Shown here one piece after another: positions 1-8,201 of a DNA stretch of 64,000 nt. A program made the position numbers and the translations under genes. The stretch is taken from NCBI RefSeq assembly GCF_039939195.1, contig NZ_JBDUUH010000006.1:284950-348949 (forward strand). Reading direction: 5' to 3'. A model generated the notes under the pieces. That model had not been told where the DNA came from, did no database searches, and worked only from the letters and a program-made list of their open reading frames with translations. This DNA comes from Foliimonas ilicis (lineage in GTDB: Bacteria; Pseudomonadota; Alphaproteobacteria; Rhizobiales; Rhizobiaceae). Within the stretch, counting starts at the first letter, position 1. Every line of letters begins with the position of its first letter.

Positions 1-1
1 C

Positions 2-535
2 AATGAGCATCCAAATATAGTTCCCTACAAGACCTATGAGACGCTGGACGGTTTCGTCGTACTTGCGGTTGGCAATGATATGCAGTTCCAGCGCTGGTGC
101 GAATTGGCCGAGCTTGAAAATCTGGCCTTAGACGAGCGCTTTTCCACGAATGCAAACCGCGTGCTCAATCGGGTCGAGCTGGATCGGCGTGTCGCTACAG
201 CTATGAAGCTGAGGACGACGGTGGGCTGGCTTAGTATTCTCGAAGACGCAGGCGTTCCGGCAGGGCCGGTCAATGGCATCGACGAGGTTTTTAAGGACCG
301 GCAGGTTCTGGCGCGTGGAATGCGTATCGAAATGCCTTATCAGCATGACGTATCGGGAAGGGTGGGTCTCGTCGGCAGCCCCCTGAAATTATCCGGGTCG
401 CCCGTCTCTTATCGCTACGCACCACCACTCGCGGGCGAACACACCAGAGCGCTGCTCCGGGAACTAACTGACCTCAGCGATAAGGAGATTTCTGGTTTGA
501 TTGCCAATGGCGTCGTTTCTTCGTCAGAATGCTGA
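2..535 (+). CDS. CaiB/BaiF family CoA-transferase, C-terminal part (partial)
   Basis: The reading frame is open from base 2 to a TGA at 533-535, so the gene starts before the window. Family III CoA-transferases move CoA from one acid to another (for example formyl-CoA/oxalate or carnitine/crotonobetaine) in the cytosol. The segment HPNIVPYKTYETLDGFV near the left edge, followed by AVGND and later EDAGVPAGPVNGIDEVF, is typical of the C-terminal half of this family. The catalytic Asp lies in the missing N-terminal half. Substrate cannot be told. Nothing downstream is cotranscribed; a 700-base gap follows. Confidence 0.85.
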   Translation, partial: NEHPNIVPYKTYETLDGFVVLAVGNDMQFQRWCELAELENLALDERFSTNANRVLNRVELDRRVATAMKLRTTVGWLSILEDAGVPAGPVNGIDEVFKDRQVLARGMRIEMPYQHDVSGRVGLVGSPLKLSGSPVSYRYAPPLAGEHTRALLRELTDLSDKEISGLIANGVVSSSEC

Positions 536-1209
536 ACGGTGACTCAAGGATCGCTCGTGTATTGGAAAACAACTCCGGCAAACTGGATTTCTCCGCTCGC
601 CGTAATCGAACTGCACGACATGCCTATGCTGCGGGAAATCGACATCCGTGCATCTCTCTAAAATGGCGCTATTGACAGCTTGCATCAGAACCTTGGGTAT
701 TGCGAATGTTATCTGTTTTCTGATCGCTTTCCGATGTATAAAAGCTTCAACTACCGTAAGTTGGGCGGCAAGCGAGCTAGTCCGCGCGCGCCGAGGAATT
801 CAGAGATATCGCCGAAGCGATCAAGGCGCCGGTGCGTGGGGAACGCGGCTGCTAAAATTCGAGGTCTGGCGGGGAGAATCGGCCCTGCAGTTTCCCGACC
901 GGGAACAAGATGGGATGGTGCCGTCCTCTCCGCTGCGTGACCTTTGAAGATCACAACCCTGGCACATTGCGATGCCGTCTGGGGAGGGCGGCAACCATCC
1001 CATCTTGTTCCGACCCCATTTTGAACGAGCGCTTTCGCGCCCTTCAGGCCGTCCCGCCGCAGGAGACGGATAATGTTGAGCCTCAGGCTCCGGATCAGAA
1101 ATGAAAACCAAGAGCTAGCACTGATATTGATATAGTATTCCGCATCAAAAGCGTGTATGATGCGTTATTATATATTGCCGTTGCCAAGCCCTGCAGAAGC
1201 TCCTATATA
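536..1209. other. Gene-free stretch between the CoA-transferase and hipB-like gene
   Basis: About 670 bases. Several short open frames exist on both strands, but none has a convincing ribosome binding site or a recognisable product. The only structure I see is the 18-base inverted repeat annotated separately and AT-rich DNA from about 1110 onward that leads into the hipBA promoter. Confidence 0.5.
901..1015. repeat. Perfect 18-bp inverted repeat, possible small mobile-element relic
   Basis: GGAACAAGATGGGATGGT at 902-919 is repeated as its exact reverse complement at 994-1011, with 74 bases between the arms. CGACC occurs just outside the left arm (896-900) and at the right end (1011-1015), which could be a 5-bp target duplication. 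No transposase frame lies inside. A MITE-like relic is possible; a regulatory or terminator role is also possible. Confidence 0.5.
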
Positions 1210-1246
1210 TTATCCTGTATATAAGGTATCGTATGATACAGGATAA
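1210..1246. promoter_or_regulatory. Palindromic operator of the hipBA-type operon
   Basis: TTATCCTGTAT (1210-1220) and ATACAGGATAA (1236-1246) are perfect 11-bp inverted arms around a 15-base spacer that itself contains GTATC/GATAC. E. coli HipB is known to bind sites of the form TATCC-N8-GGATA; the same half-sites appear here with wider spacing. The right arm carries the AGGA ribosome binding site of the first gene, so binding should block both transcription and translation. Confidence 0.6.
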
Positions 1247-1251
1247 TGATA

Positions 1252-1842
1252 ATGGCGTATAAGACTGAGCACATCACCCAGCAGATACGTGCAGCACGCG
1301 AGGCTAGACATATGTCCCAGCGCGAGCTAAGTGCGCGCTCGGGCCTGACGCAGAGCCACATATCCCAGATAGAGCGCGGCACCATGGAGCCGGGCCTTGC
1401 AAGCCTTGTCGATGTCGCACGCGCGCTCGACCTCGAGATCGTCCTTGCACCCAAAAAACTGATGCCGGCGATAGGTAACATTCTCGACAGCGCGTCGGCC
1501 ATGAGCGACACGCTGACGTCGGAACAGCGCTCTCTCGTGGGACGCATCGATCGTTGGCTGGCTGAAGGGAGGGATCGCTTCGCCATCACCTCGGATGCCG
1601 ATAGTCTGAAAGACAGTCTTGCGCTGCTGCGCCATCTGCCACTATCGGCCGACGAGCTGGAAAAATTCAGGGATTTGGGGTTGATCCTTCAACGCTGGCA
1701 GAGCGAGCCTCCGCCTGCCAAGCAGGTGAGCGAGTTCGCGCGCGCCATAAGGTCGCTGCGCAATGCGGCGGTGCATCGTGACCGCGACGATGCCGTTCCC
1801 CGTTCGGCCTATGCGCTGGATGAGGAGGACGACGATGCCTAA
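1252..1842 (+). CDS. HipB-like XRE antitoxin/repressor with long C-terminal extension
   Basis: About 196 residues. An N-terminal XRE-type helix-turn-helix (roughly residues 8-65, with SQRELSARSGLTQSHISQIE) is followed by more than 100 residues that I do not recognise. E. coli HipB is only 88 residues, so the extension is notable. I chose the ATG at 1252 because AGGA at 1240-1243 lies 8 bases upstream; an ATG at 1246 is in frame but overlaps the operator. The gene overlaps the downstream hipA-like gene by 8 bases, so translation is coupled. Expected role: neutralise the kinase toxin and repress its own operon by binding the palindrome at 1210-1246. Confidence 0.8.
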   Translation: MAYKTEHITQQIRAAREARHMSQRELSARSGLTQSHISQIERGTMEPGLASLVDVARALDLEIVLAPKKLMPAIGNILDSASAMSDTLTSEQRSLVGRIDRWLAEGRDRFAITSDADSLKDSLALLRHLPLSADELEKFRDLGLILQRWQSEPPPAKQVSEFARAIRSLRNAAVHRDRDDAVPRSAYALDEEDDDA

Positions 1843-3061
1843 GGTCATGATACTGGATGTCAGACTATACGGAGAACCGGCTGCCACCCTGACCAACCTG
1901 CCGGACGGTCGCACCCTCTTCGCGTTCAACGAGGATTATATTGAAGACGACAAGCGGCCGACGCTCAGTCTTTCCTATAAAGATCCGTTCGGCGGGCTCC
2001 TGACCAAATTCCGACCCTATAACATGGTCGTGCCGCCGTTCTTCTCGAACCTTCTGCCGGAAGGACCGCTACGCCGATACCTTGCCGACCGCGCCGGCGT
2101 AAAACAAACACGCGAATTCTTCCTGCTTTGGATGTTGGGTCGCGACCTGCCGGGTGCGGTGACCGTGCACCCTTCGGAAGGGGACGACGCGCCTCCCGAC
2201 GACGATCGGGCCGATAACGTAGCGCGACCCAATGCCTTGCGGTTTTCGTTGGCCGGTGTGCAGCTGAAATTCTCGGCATTCAAGGACACGGGAAAGGGCG
2301 GCGGCCTGACCATTCCGACGGAAGGCACCGGCGGCTCATGGATTGTAAAGCTGCCGTCGCAGCAATATAGCGGCGTGCCAGAGAACGAGTTCGCGATGAT
2401 GACGATCGCCGGCATGATGGGAATGAACGTACCCGAGATTCAACTGGTCGATCTCGATGCCGTCAGCGGCCTGCCGCAAGGTCTTGGTGAGCTGCAGGGT
2501 CAGTCACTGGCCATTAGGCGTTTCGATCGCACGGCGGAGGGGCCAGTCCATATCGAGGATTTCGCGCAGGTATTCGGCGTAAAACCTGACGACAAGTACA
2601 GCAGGGGCAATTACCGCAGCATCGCGCGCGTGCTGGGTATCGAAACAGGTTCTGCCGATGTCGGCGAGTTTATCCGGCGGCTCGTGTTCAGCACGCTGAT
2701 CGGCAATGACGACATGCATCTGAAGAACTGGTCGCTGATCTATCCCGACAGGCGAACGCCGGCGCTTTCGCCCGCTTACGACCTGCTATCGACTATCCCG
2801 TATATCGAAGGGGAAGATACCGCAGCCCTGAATTTCTCGCGCACGAAGAAAATGGCTGCGTTGTCATTGGACGAACTCACGCATCTTGCAGCCAAGGCAG
2901 AGCTTTCCGAAAAGTTAGTGCTCGACACGGCCCGTGAGACAGTCGAGCGTTTCCGCGAAGTGTGGAACGCAGAAAAAGCCAACCTGCCGATGGCCGACAA
3001 GGTCCGCGAGATGATCGATGCGCATGCGCCGTCAATCGAACTTTACCGCGAATGCTCGTAA
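1835..3061 (+). CDS. HipA-like serine/threonine kinase toxin
   Basis: 408 residues. HipA toxins phosphorylate a translation target (glutamyl-tRNA synthetase in E. coli) and cause dormancy. Visible marks are the couple_hipA-type N-terminal domain (RRYLADRAGVKQTREFF region), the Ser-containing P-loop region SLAGVQLKFS (about 138-147), the catalytic loop NDDMHLKNWS (about 291-300) and the metal-binding AYDLL (about 314-318). All key kinase residues appear present. The start at 1835 is supported by GAGGAGG upstream and by the ATGCCTAA overlap with the hipB-like stop; a further upstream in-frame ATG (1763) would lie deep inside hipB. Probably a functional toxin. Confidence 0.88.
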   Translation: MPKVMILDVRLYGEPAATLTNLPDGRTLFAFNEDYIEDDKRPTLSLSYKDPFGGLLTKFRPYNMVVPPFFSNLLPEGPLRRYLADRAGVKQTREFFLLWMLGRDLPGAVTVHPSEGDDAPPDDDRADNVARPNALRFSLAGVQLKFSAFKDTGKGGGLTIPTEGTGGSWIVKLPSQQYSGVPENEFAMMTIAGMMGMNVPEIQLVDLDAVSGLPQGLGELQGQSLAIRRFDRTAEGPVHIEDFAQVFGVKPDDKYSRGNYRSIARVLGIETGSADVGEFIRRLVFSTLIGNDDMHLKNWSLIYPDRRTPALSPAYDLLSTIPYIEGEDTAALNFSRTKKMAALSLDELTHLAAKAELSEKLVLDTARETVERFREVWNAEKANLPMADKVREMIDAHAPSIELYRECS

Positions 3062-3344
3062 GCGACGTCCGCCGATTAAAGCAAAGTTGCGTCAATTAAC
3101 TTCGATGAGGGCGTGGTTTCATGTCCTCCTCGAACGCCTCTGTGACATCCGTCGCAAACATGCTGACAGCGAAGTTCGAGCGCCTTGTCGACATCCGCTC
3201 GGAACCGACTCGCACAGGCAAGCGCACGAATTTTCTCTGACCTCGTTCAGCTCGGTAACTCGTCGATCGCAGAGGTAAAGGATTTTATTATTGATATTCA
3301 GCGTGAAGAACTTGAAAAAATCGTGGTCGACGGTTCGATTCCCA

Positions 3345-4348
3345 TCAAAAGCAGAGGCAAGATAGCCGATTGGCACAGGGGTCGATCCGGGTTTGTAAAC
3401 CGCGTTCGACGGCGTATCTGCGGTAAACTCGTCCAAATACTGCATAGCGAAGGCATCCACGACGCTCCGCGTAGGTGGTGATGCGGGCAAGGATCTCTTT
3501 CAGGCTGGGCCGGCCGTGATAATAGAGCGCCGTGGTCCGCTCATATGCGCGCTCGTAAAGCCCGAACGTCCCGGGGGCGGAAAGGCTGAAAGCGGGATTG
3601 CTGCTTATGTTCTGATCGTCAGCCTTCGGGAAACGTCGGTCCTTGCGCGCGAGATAGGCTTCCGTACCGATGAAATCTTGCACTTCCGGCTGGTCCAGTA
3701 GGCAGTAGACGTCGTAATAATGCCGGAGGAAATTGGCGGGGAACTGGCCGGTTTCCTGCTGCTTGCGATATTTGGTGGAGATGGTCTGGAGCTTCTCGAC
3801 CAGCGTGTAGCCGGGCTCGTAGCAGGGAACGGCCAGTGCGCGATTATCGATCAGCTCGACGCGCGATGCGTGTCGAAGCCGGCTTCGAGCAAAACTCCGT
3901 CCTTGAGATCCGATTTCGTGCCGGTCGTCTCGGGGTAGTAGAGGCGGATGCCGCCGCTGCGATACGTCTCGTTGTCGAATTCGGTATCGCGCTCGATCTT
4001 TTGGATACCGTCGATCGTGATCGTCTCGGCCAGCCAGTCATAGAAGGCCTTCCGGCTTTCACGATGCGCCGCCTTGTCGTGATTGGGGCCGGTTTTTACC
4101 TCCATCGCCTTCGGCGGTTCGATACGGATATCGATATCCTCCGAGAAGCGGTTGATGATGCGGTATCCTTTCGAGAGCGAGGTACCGCCCTTGAGCTCGA
4201 ACGCCATCTCCAACTGTTGCAGGCCGTACAGGCAGTGCATGATCCAGTAGTCTTTTTCGACCAGCACCGGCTGCACCTTCATCTGGTCAGCGACGATGCG
4301 CAGCAGGGAAGCAAAATCCTTGTGCCTATGGAGGAAATCAGCTGGCAT
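3345..4348 (-). pseudogene. AbiEii-type nucleotidyltransferase toxin gene, frameshifted
   Basis: Starting at the ATG at 4348-4346, the frame encodes VEKDYWIMHCLYGLQQ, then KGGTSLSKGY and EDIDIRI, the G-G-T/S and DxD signature of AbiEii nucleotidyltransferases. The frame stops at about 3851, but the family pattern continues without a gap in another frame (VELIDNRALAVPCYEPGY, then VEKLQTIS) down to about 3345. A single indel near 3855-3865 therefore breaks the gene. The last 40 or so residues before the 3345 stop also look unlike the family, so a second lesion or a different end is possible. It is a toxin of a type IV toxin-antitoxin pair whose antitoxin is also truncated. Confidence 0.75.
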
Positions 4349-4433
4349 GCGTATCCGCGGCGAGGGTGTTGAAGAATTTCCGCGTGCGCACCACGCCGTA
4401 TTCCTTGGCGGCACGGCTGAGGGCTGTGCGAGA
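4338..4433 (-). pseudogene. 3' remnant of the AbiEi-type antitoxin
   Basis: The frame just upstream of the broken toxin reads SRAAKEYGVVRTRKFFNTLA and ends at a TGA (4340-4338) that overlaps the toxin start by 11 bases (ATGCCAGCTGA). That arrangement and sequence match the C-terminus of an AbiEi/DUF6088-type antitoxin. Only about 31 residues survive: an in-frame stop lies at 4436-4434, and the rest of the antitoxin is absent. The pair has thus lost its antitoxin, and the toxin is frameshifted too, which fits selection against a free toxin. Confidence 0.55.
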
Positions 4434-4509
4434 TCATTCAAATGGATGATGCCACGCAAGCAAAAAGCGGTCAGACTTCGTTCGCTTGGAGGAATACAGG
4501 GGGATAATC

Positions 4510-4734
4510 ATGGCTCCGCTGCGACGGACGCATTTGTTCTATTTGAAGATAATCGTGAGAAGTGAGGCTAAGCTTCCGCATTATCACAAGCTTGCCAGGG
4601 AACTTGCCGAAAACGGATACGTGCGGTTTTCTGAGCCAGATGACCTTGGAGAGTGCTGCGTTTGCATCACGTCGAAGGGACTCAATGCGCTGGAAGTCGC
4701 AAGTCCTCGACCTCACCCCCCAAACCCACGTTAA
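4510..4734 (+). CDS. Small hypothetical protein, winged-helix-like
   Basis: 74 residues from the ATG at 4510, preceded by AGGGGG at a good distance. The segment LARELAENGYVRFSEPDD followed by CCVCITSKGLNALE resembles the recognition helix and wing of a MarR-like winged helix, but the protein is too short for a full MarR. It could be a small DNA-binding protein or a remnant. It lies next to the broken AbiE pair and points the other way. Family not recognised. Confidence 0.45.
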   Translation: MAPLRRTHLFYLKIIVRSEAKLPHYHKLARELAENGYVRFSEPDDLGECCVCITSKGLNALEVASPRPHPPNPR

Positions 4735-4926
4735 CGCTGTGTCGCCCACCTTCACACGGGGCGGTGCTCATGAAGCGTTGATAACCGAGCCATGACGCCA
4801 GAAGCACGCATTTGCACTCGATAGCGGTAAGCCCCAGCGTCATGCCGGCCCCGATGACTGCTGCGCTTGACCGGCGACGACAAATTCACCCAGTCGCGGG
4901 GTCTTATTTAAAGTACTTACCTTAAC

Positions 4927-5922
4927 TCACTTGGTGGTCGTGCGCTGAACCAGTTCGACCGGGACGGTGAAATTCAATGCGCCGTCGGTCATTAACCGTT
5001 CATCGTCGAGACAGGCCTGAATGGCTTCCAAGAAGGCCTGGATGGGCTGGCTGACTGTTGTGAGTCGGTGGGATGGCCAAGCTGATTCAGGGATGTCGTC
5101 AAAGCCGATCACGGATAGCTGTTTCGGGATTTCCAGCGCTAACTCGAAGCGAGCCGTCTCGAGAAAGCCCAGCGCGATGAGATCGGTGGCGCAGAAAGCG
5201 CCATCTATCGACCTGTCAGCCAGAAGGGTGCGGGCGGCCTCGCATCCGGTCTCGAAACTGTTTGTTCCGGTTGCACGGTGAGTTATCCTGGCTCCTGCCT
5301 CGATTACGTGCGCGGTGAAGCTTTCAGTGCGCCGCTGCTGGCTCACACTTCCGCCACCGTTGCGGATGACCGCGATATGACGACGGCCTTCCCGAAGCAT
5401 TTGATCCGCGGCCAGACGTCCGCCGGCGATGTCGTCCGTATCGATCTTGTCGGCCTTACCCGGAGGTGTGCTGCGGTTGATCAGGATGAGGCGCACGTCA
5501 TTGCTGAGACAGGCCTCGATGATCTCCTCCGGTGGCGCACCGGAAAGAATGATCACCGCGCGTACGCGATATTCCAGAACGCGATTGACCAGAGTAGCAA
5601 TATCGTCGCGTGCAGCCTCCGCATTAAGCAACATGCATTGCAGGCCGCGTGTGAATAGAGCCGCGCTGATGCCGTCAAGCAGGGCTGTGTTGAAAGGCGA
5701 GGTCAGATTGACCGTAACCACGCCAACCAGATTCGACTGTGCTGTCTGAAGCCCTTGGGCGAGCCTGTTGACCCGATAGCCGAGCTTGTCGGCCGCGCGC
5801 AGAATTCGCTCGCGAACGTCCTTGGAGACGCTGCCGCCCGGGGTAAAGGTTCGCGAAACAGCGGAGCGCGAGACGCCCGCTTCCCTGGCGACGTCGGCAG
5901 CGGTGATAAAGCCGCTCTTCAT
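4927..5922 (-). CDS. LacI-family transcriptional regulator
   Basis: About 331 residues. The N-terminal LacI helix-turn-helix (ITAADVAREAGVSRSAVSR, residues 6-24) is followed by a hinge helix region and a periplasmic-binding-protein-like effector domain (residues 60-330, with VIGFDDIPES near the end). The ATG at 5922 is preferred over a GTG at 5940 because GGAG lies 9 bases upstream. It is divergent from the ABC transporter operon starting at 6120, with a LacI-style palindrome in the gap. It probably senses the imported sugar-like compound and represses the operon. Ligand unknown. Confidence 0.92.
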   Translation of the reverse strand: MKSGFITAADVAREAGVSRSAVSRTFTPGGSVSKDVRERILRAADKLGYRVNRLAQGLQTAQSNLVGVVTVNLTSPFNTALLDGISAALFTRGLQCMLLNAEAARDDIATLVNRVLEYRVRAVIILSGAPPEEIIEACLSNDVRLILINRSTPPGKADKIDTDDIAGGRLAADQMLREGRRHIAVIRNGGGSVSQQRRTESFTAHVIEAGARITHRATGTNSFETGCEAARTLLADRSIDGAFCATDLIALGFLETARFELALEIPKQLSVIGFDDIPESAWPSHRLTTVSQPIQAFLEAIQACLDDERLMTDGALNFTVPVELVQRTTTK

Positions 5923-6017
5923 GGCTGATGCTCCGTTCACTATGCGATTTGATCGACAGGCGAATGGTCCGAAGTTTCGTCTGCGCCGTCATAAAACTGA
6001 AGCACAAGTCCGATATT

Positions 6018-6033
6018 TTGCACACGTGTTCAA
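6018..6033. promoter_or_regulatory. Candidate LacI-family operator
   Basis: TTGCACACGTGTTCAA is a 16-base palindrome with one mismatched pair and a central CG, the usual form of LacI-family operators. It lies in the 197-base gap between the divergent regulator and transporter operon. A second symmetrical element, TGATATT-N7-AATATCA at 6040-6060, lies next to it and could be part of the control region. Confidence 0.55.
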
Positions 6034-6119
6034 TGACGTTGATATTCAGTTCCAATATCATTGTCCAGCGTAGAACTTGAAGAAAACATCAATAGTTTCA
6101 AATTGTTGAGAGAGCGATC

Positions 6120-7199
6120 TTGGTAGACATCATCATCAGGGACATCTCGAAGATGTATGGCGGCAAGCGTGTTCTCGACCGGGTTTCAATGACGATTGCC
6201 GATGGCGAATTCATTGCCGTTCTAGGCCCTTCCGGCTGCGGAAAAACCACTTTGCTGCGGCTCGTCGCAGGCTTTGAAACGCCTGATGAGGGGACGATCC
6301 AGTTCGGCGACCGCGTGGTTTCTTCCAGGGAGGCAAGCGTGCCGCCGGAAAAGCGCAATGTCGGCATCGTCTTTCAGAATTATGCGCTGTGGCCGCATAT
6401 GAGCGTGGCGAACAATGTCGGCTATGCGCTCAAGATCGCAGGCGTCGGCTCAACGGAACGTCTGCGTCGAAGCCGCGATGCCTTGGCGATCGTCGGCATG
6501 GAAGAATTGGCCGAGCGCGCGCCATCCGATCTTTCCGGCGGTCAGCGCCAGCGCGTCGCCTTGGCGCGCTGTCTTGCCGCCAGCCCTTCAGTAATGTTGT
6601 TGGACGAGCCCCTGGCCAATCTGGACGTGCATCTGCGCGCCGCCATGGAAAACGAATTCGCGCGTTTTCACCGACACACCCGGGCTACGATGGTCTACAT
6701 CACGCATGATCAATCAGAGGCGATGGCGCTGGCAGATCGCATAGCAGTGATCGATCATGGGCGTCTCGTCCAGTTCGACCGGCCGCGCGATCTTTATCGC
6801 GAGCCGCAGAGCGAAATGGTCGCCCGTTTCATCGGCAACGGACAGGTGCTTCCCGTCGAAGACGTGCGTCCGGGCGCCGATGAGCAGTCCGCTGTCGTCA
6901 GCATCTTCGGCAAGGATCATTGCGTCCGGGCGCGTAAGAATGAGACCGGGCGCCCTTCGGCCAAGCTTTGCGTGCACTCGTCAGGCATGCGGCTGGCGCA
7001 GGCAGGCGAGGAGGGTATCGCCGCCAAGGTCGAGCGGGTGGTCTATCGCGGCAATCACAATCAGATCGACGTCTTTACCACGGACGATCCGGATCTACGG
7101 CTGACGCTGCAGGCGCCGGTGGACGTGTCCATTCCACCCGACAACACAATTCAGGTTTGCATCGGCGACGGCTGGGTCATCCCTCGCGCCGCTGCCTGA
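6120..7199 (+). CDS. ABC transporter ATP-binding protein (FbpC/PotA-like)
   Basis: 359 residues; the energy-coupling subunit of the importer encoded by the next two genes. Walker A GPSGCGKT at 36-43, Q-loop QNYALWP near 86-92, signature LSGGQ at 138-142, Walker B VMLLDEP ending near 164, switch His at 196, and a C-terminal TOBE-like region (about 240-355). The start is taken at TTG 6120 because residues 1-13 match the family N-terminus; the next ATG (6151) would cut off the first strand. First gene of a rightward operon that probably runs to 11637 and is likely controlled by the divergent LacI-type regulator. Confidence 0.92.
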   Translation: MVDIIIRDISKMYGGKRVLDRVSMTIADGEFIAVLGPSGCGKTTLLRLVAGFETPDEGTIQFGDRVVSSREASVPPEKRNVGIVFQNYALWPHMSVANNVGYALKIAGVGSTERLRRSRDALAIVGMEELAERAPSDLSGGQRQRVALARCLAASPSVMLLDEPLANLDVHLRAAMENEFARFHRHTRATMVYITHDQSEAMALADRIAVIDHGRLVQFDRPRDLYREPQSEMVARFIGNGQVLPVEDVRPGADEQSAVVSIFGKDHCVRARKNETGRPSAKLCVHSSGMRLAQAGEEGIAAKVERVVYRGNHNQIDVFTTDDPDLRLTLQAPVDVSIPPDNTIQVCIGDGWVIPRAAA

Positions 7200-7230
7200 C
7201 ATCTTCCAATCCACCGACAGGAGCTTTCTC

Positions 7231-8196
7231 ATGCGCATTACAACTGCCCTCATGCTCATTTTGATGAGCGGAACCGCCGTCAACGCTGAGTCGCTGACAC
7301 TCTACACTTCGCAATCGCCGGAAATCGCCCAGCAAACGGTCGATGCTTTCCAGGCTAAATATCCCGACATCAAGGTGGAGTGGACGCGTAACGGCACCAG
7401 CCAACTGTTGAATGTGTTGCGTGCCGAAATCGAGGCAGGGGACGTCAAGCCAGACGTGCTTTTGGTTGCCGACACCATCAATCTCGGACAGCTGAAGAAG
7501 GAAGGTCGCCTGATGGCCTATCCGCAGGCGCCGGTCGGTTCCTATGACAAAAGCACCTACGACAAGGACATGACGTTCTTCGGCACCAAGATCATCTCGA
7601 CTGGCATTGCCTATAACACTGCGAACGCCGAACCGATCGAGACATGGAACGCTCTGCTAACGCCGGAAAACAAGGGCCAGATCGCTGTGCCGAGTCCGCT
7701 TTATTCGGGCGCGGCGTTGAACCATCTGCACAGCGTCGTCAATGTTCCGGGCATTGGCTGGGAATTTTACGAAGGCCTTGCCGGTCTGGATATCGCGCCT
7801 GATGGCGGCAATGGCCCCGCGCTCAAGGCTGTGGCCAGCGGGCTTGCCAAATACGGCATCATCGCCGATGCGGACGTGATCCGTGCCAAGGCGAAGGGAT
7901 CGCCCGTCGACCATATTTTCCCGAAGGACGGCGTTTCCTTCATCACCGAGCCTGCCGCGATTATGTCGACGGCCAAGAACCCCGACGGGGCGAAAAAATT
8001 CATCGACTTCCTTCTTTCCAAGGAAGGGCAGGAACTGGTGGTCCTGCAGGGCAATATGCCTATCGATCCTTCGATCACGCCCCCAGAAGGCTTCCCGAAA
8101 CTGTCGGACATCAAACTCTTGCTTATGGACGCCGACAAGGCCGTCGAGACCGACAAGGAGATCCGCGAGAAGTTCACCGAAATCTTCGGCGGCTGA
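7231..8196 (+). CDS. ABC transporter periplasmic substrate-binding protein (FbpA/AfuA-like)
   Basis: 321 residues with a clear Sec signal peptide (MRITTALMLILMSGTAVNA, cut near 19). The mature part begins ESLTLYTSQSPEIAQQTV, typical of the ferric/organophosphate class of binding proteins (FbpA, AfuA, PhnS-like). FTEPAAIMSTAKNPDGAKKF and SKEGQELV are hallmark segments of the second lobe. The class includes iron binders and sugar-phosphate or 2-aminoethylphosphonate binders. Neighbouring hydrolases favour an organophosphate ligand here, an inference. AGGAG lies upstream of the ATG. Confidence 0.9.
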   Translation: MRITTALMLILMSGTAVNAESLTLYTSQSPEIAQQTVDAFQAKYPDIKVEWTRNGTSQLLNVLRAEIEAGDVKPDVLLVADTINLGQLKKEGRLMAYPQAPVGSYDKSTYDKDMTFFGTKIISTGIAYNTANAEPIETWNALLTPENKGQIAVPSPLYSGAALNHLHSVVNVPGIGWEFYEGLAGLDIAPDGGNGPALKAVASGLAKYGIIADADVIRAKAKGSPVDHIFPKDGVSFITEPAAIMSTAKNPDGAKKFIDFLLSKEGQELVVLQGNMPIDPSITPPEGFPKLSDIKLLLMDADKAVETDKEIREKFTEIFGG

Positions 8197-8201
8197 ACGG
8201 A

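Noticed and set aside
3120..3239. 39-codon frame starting MSSSNASVTS after hipA
   Set aside because: Too short, no ribosome binding site and no family; could be a fragment but cannot be supported.
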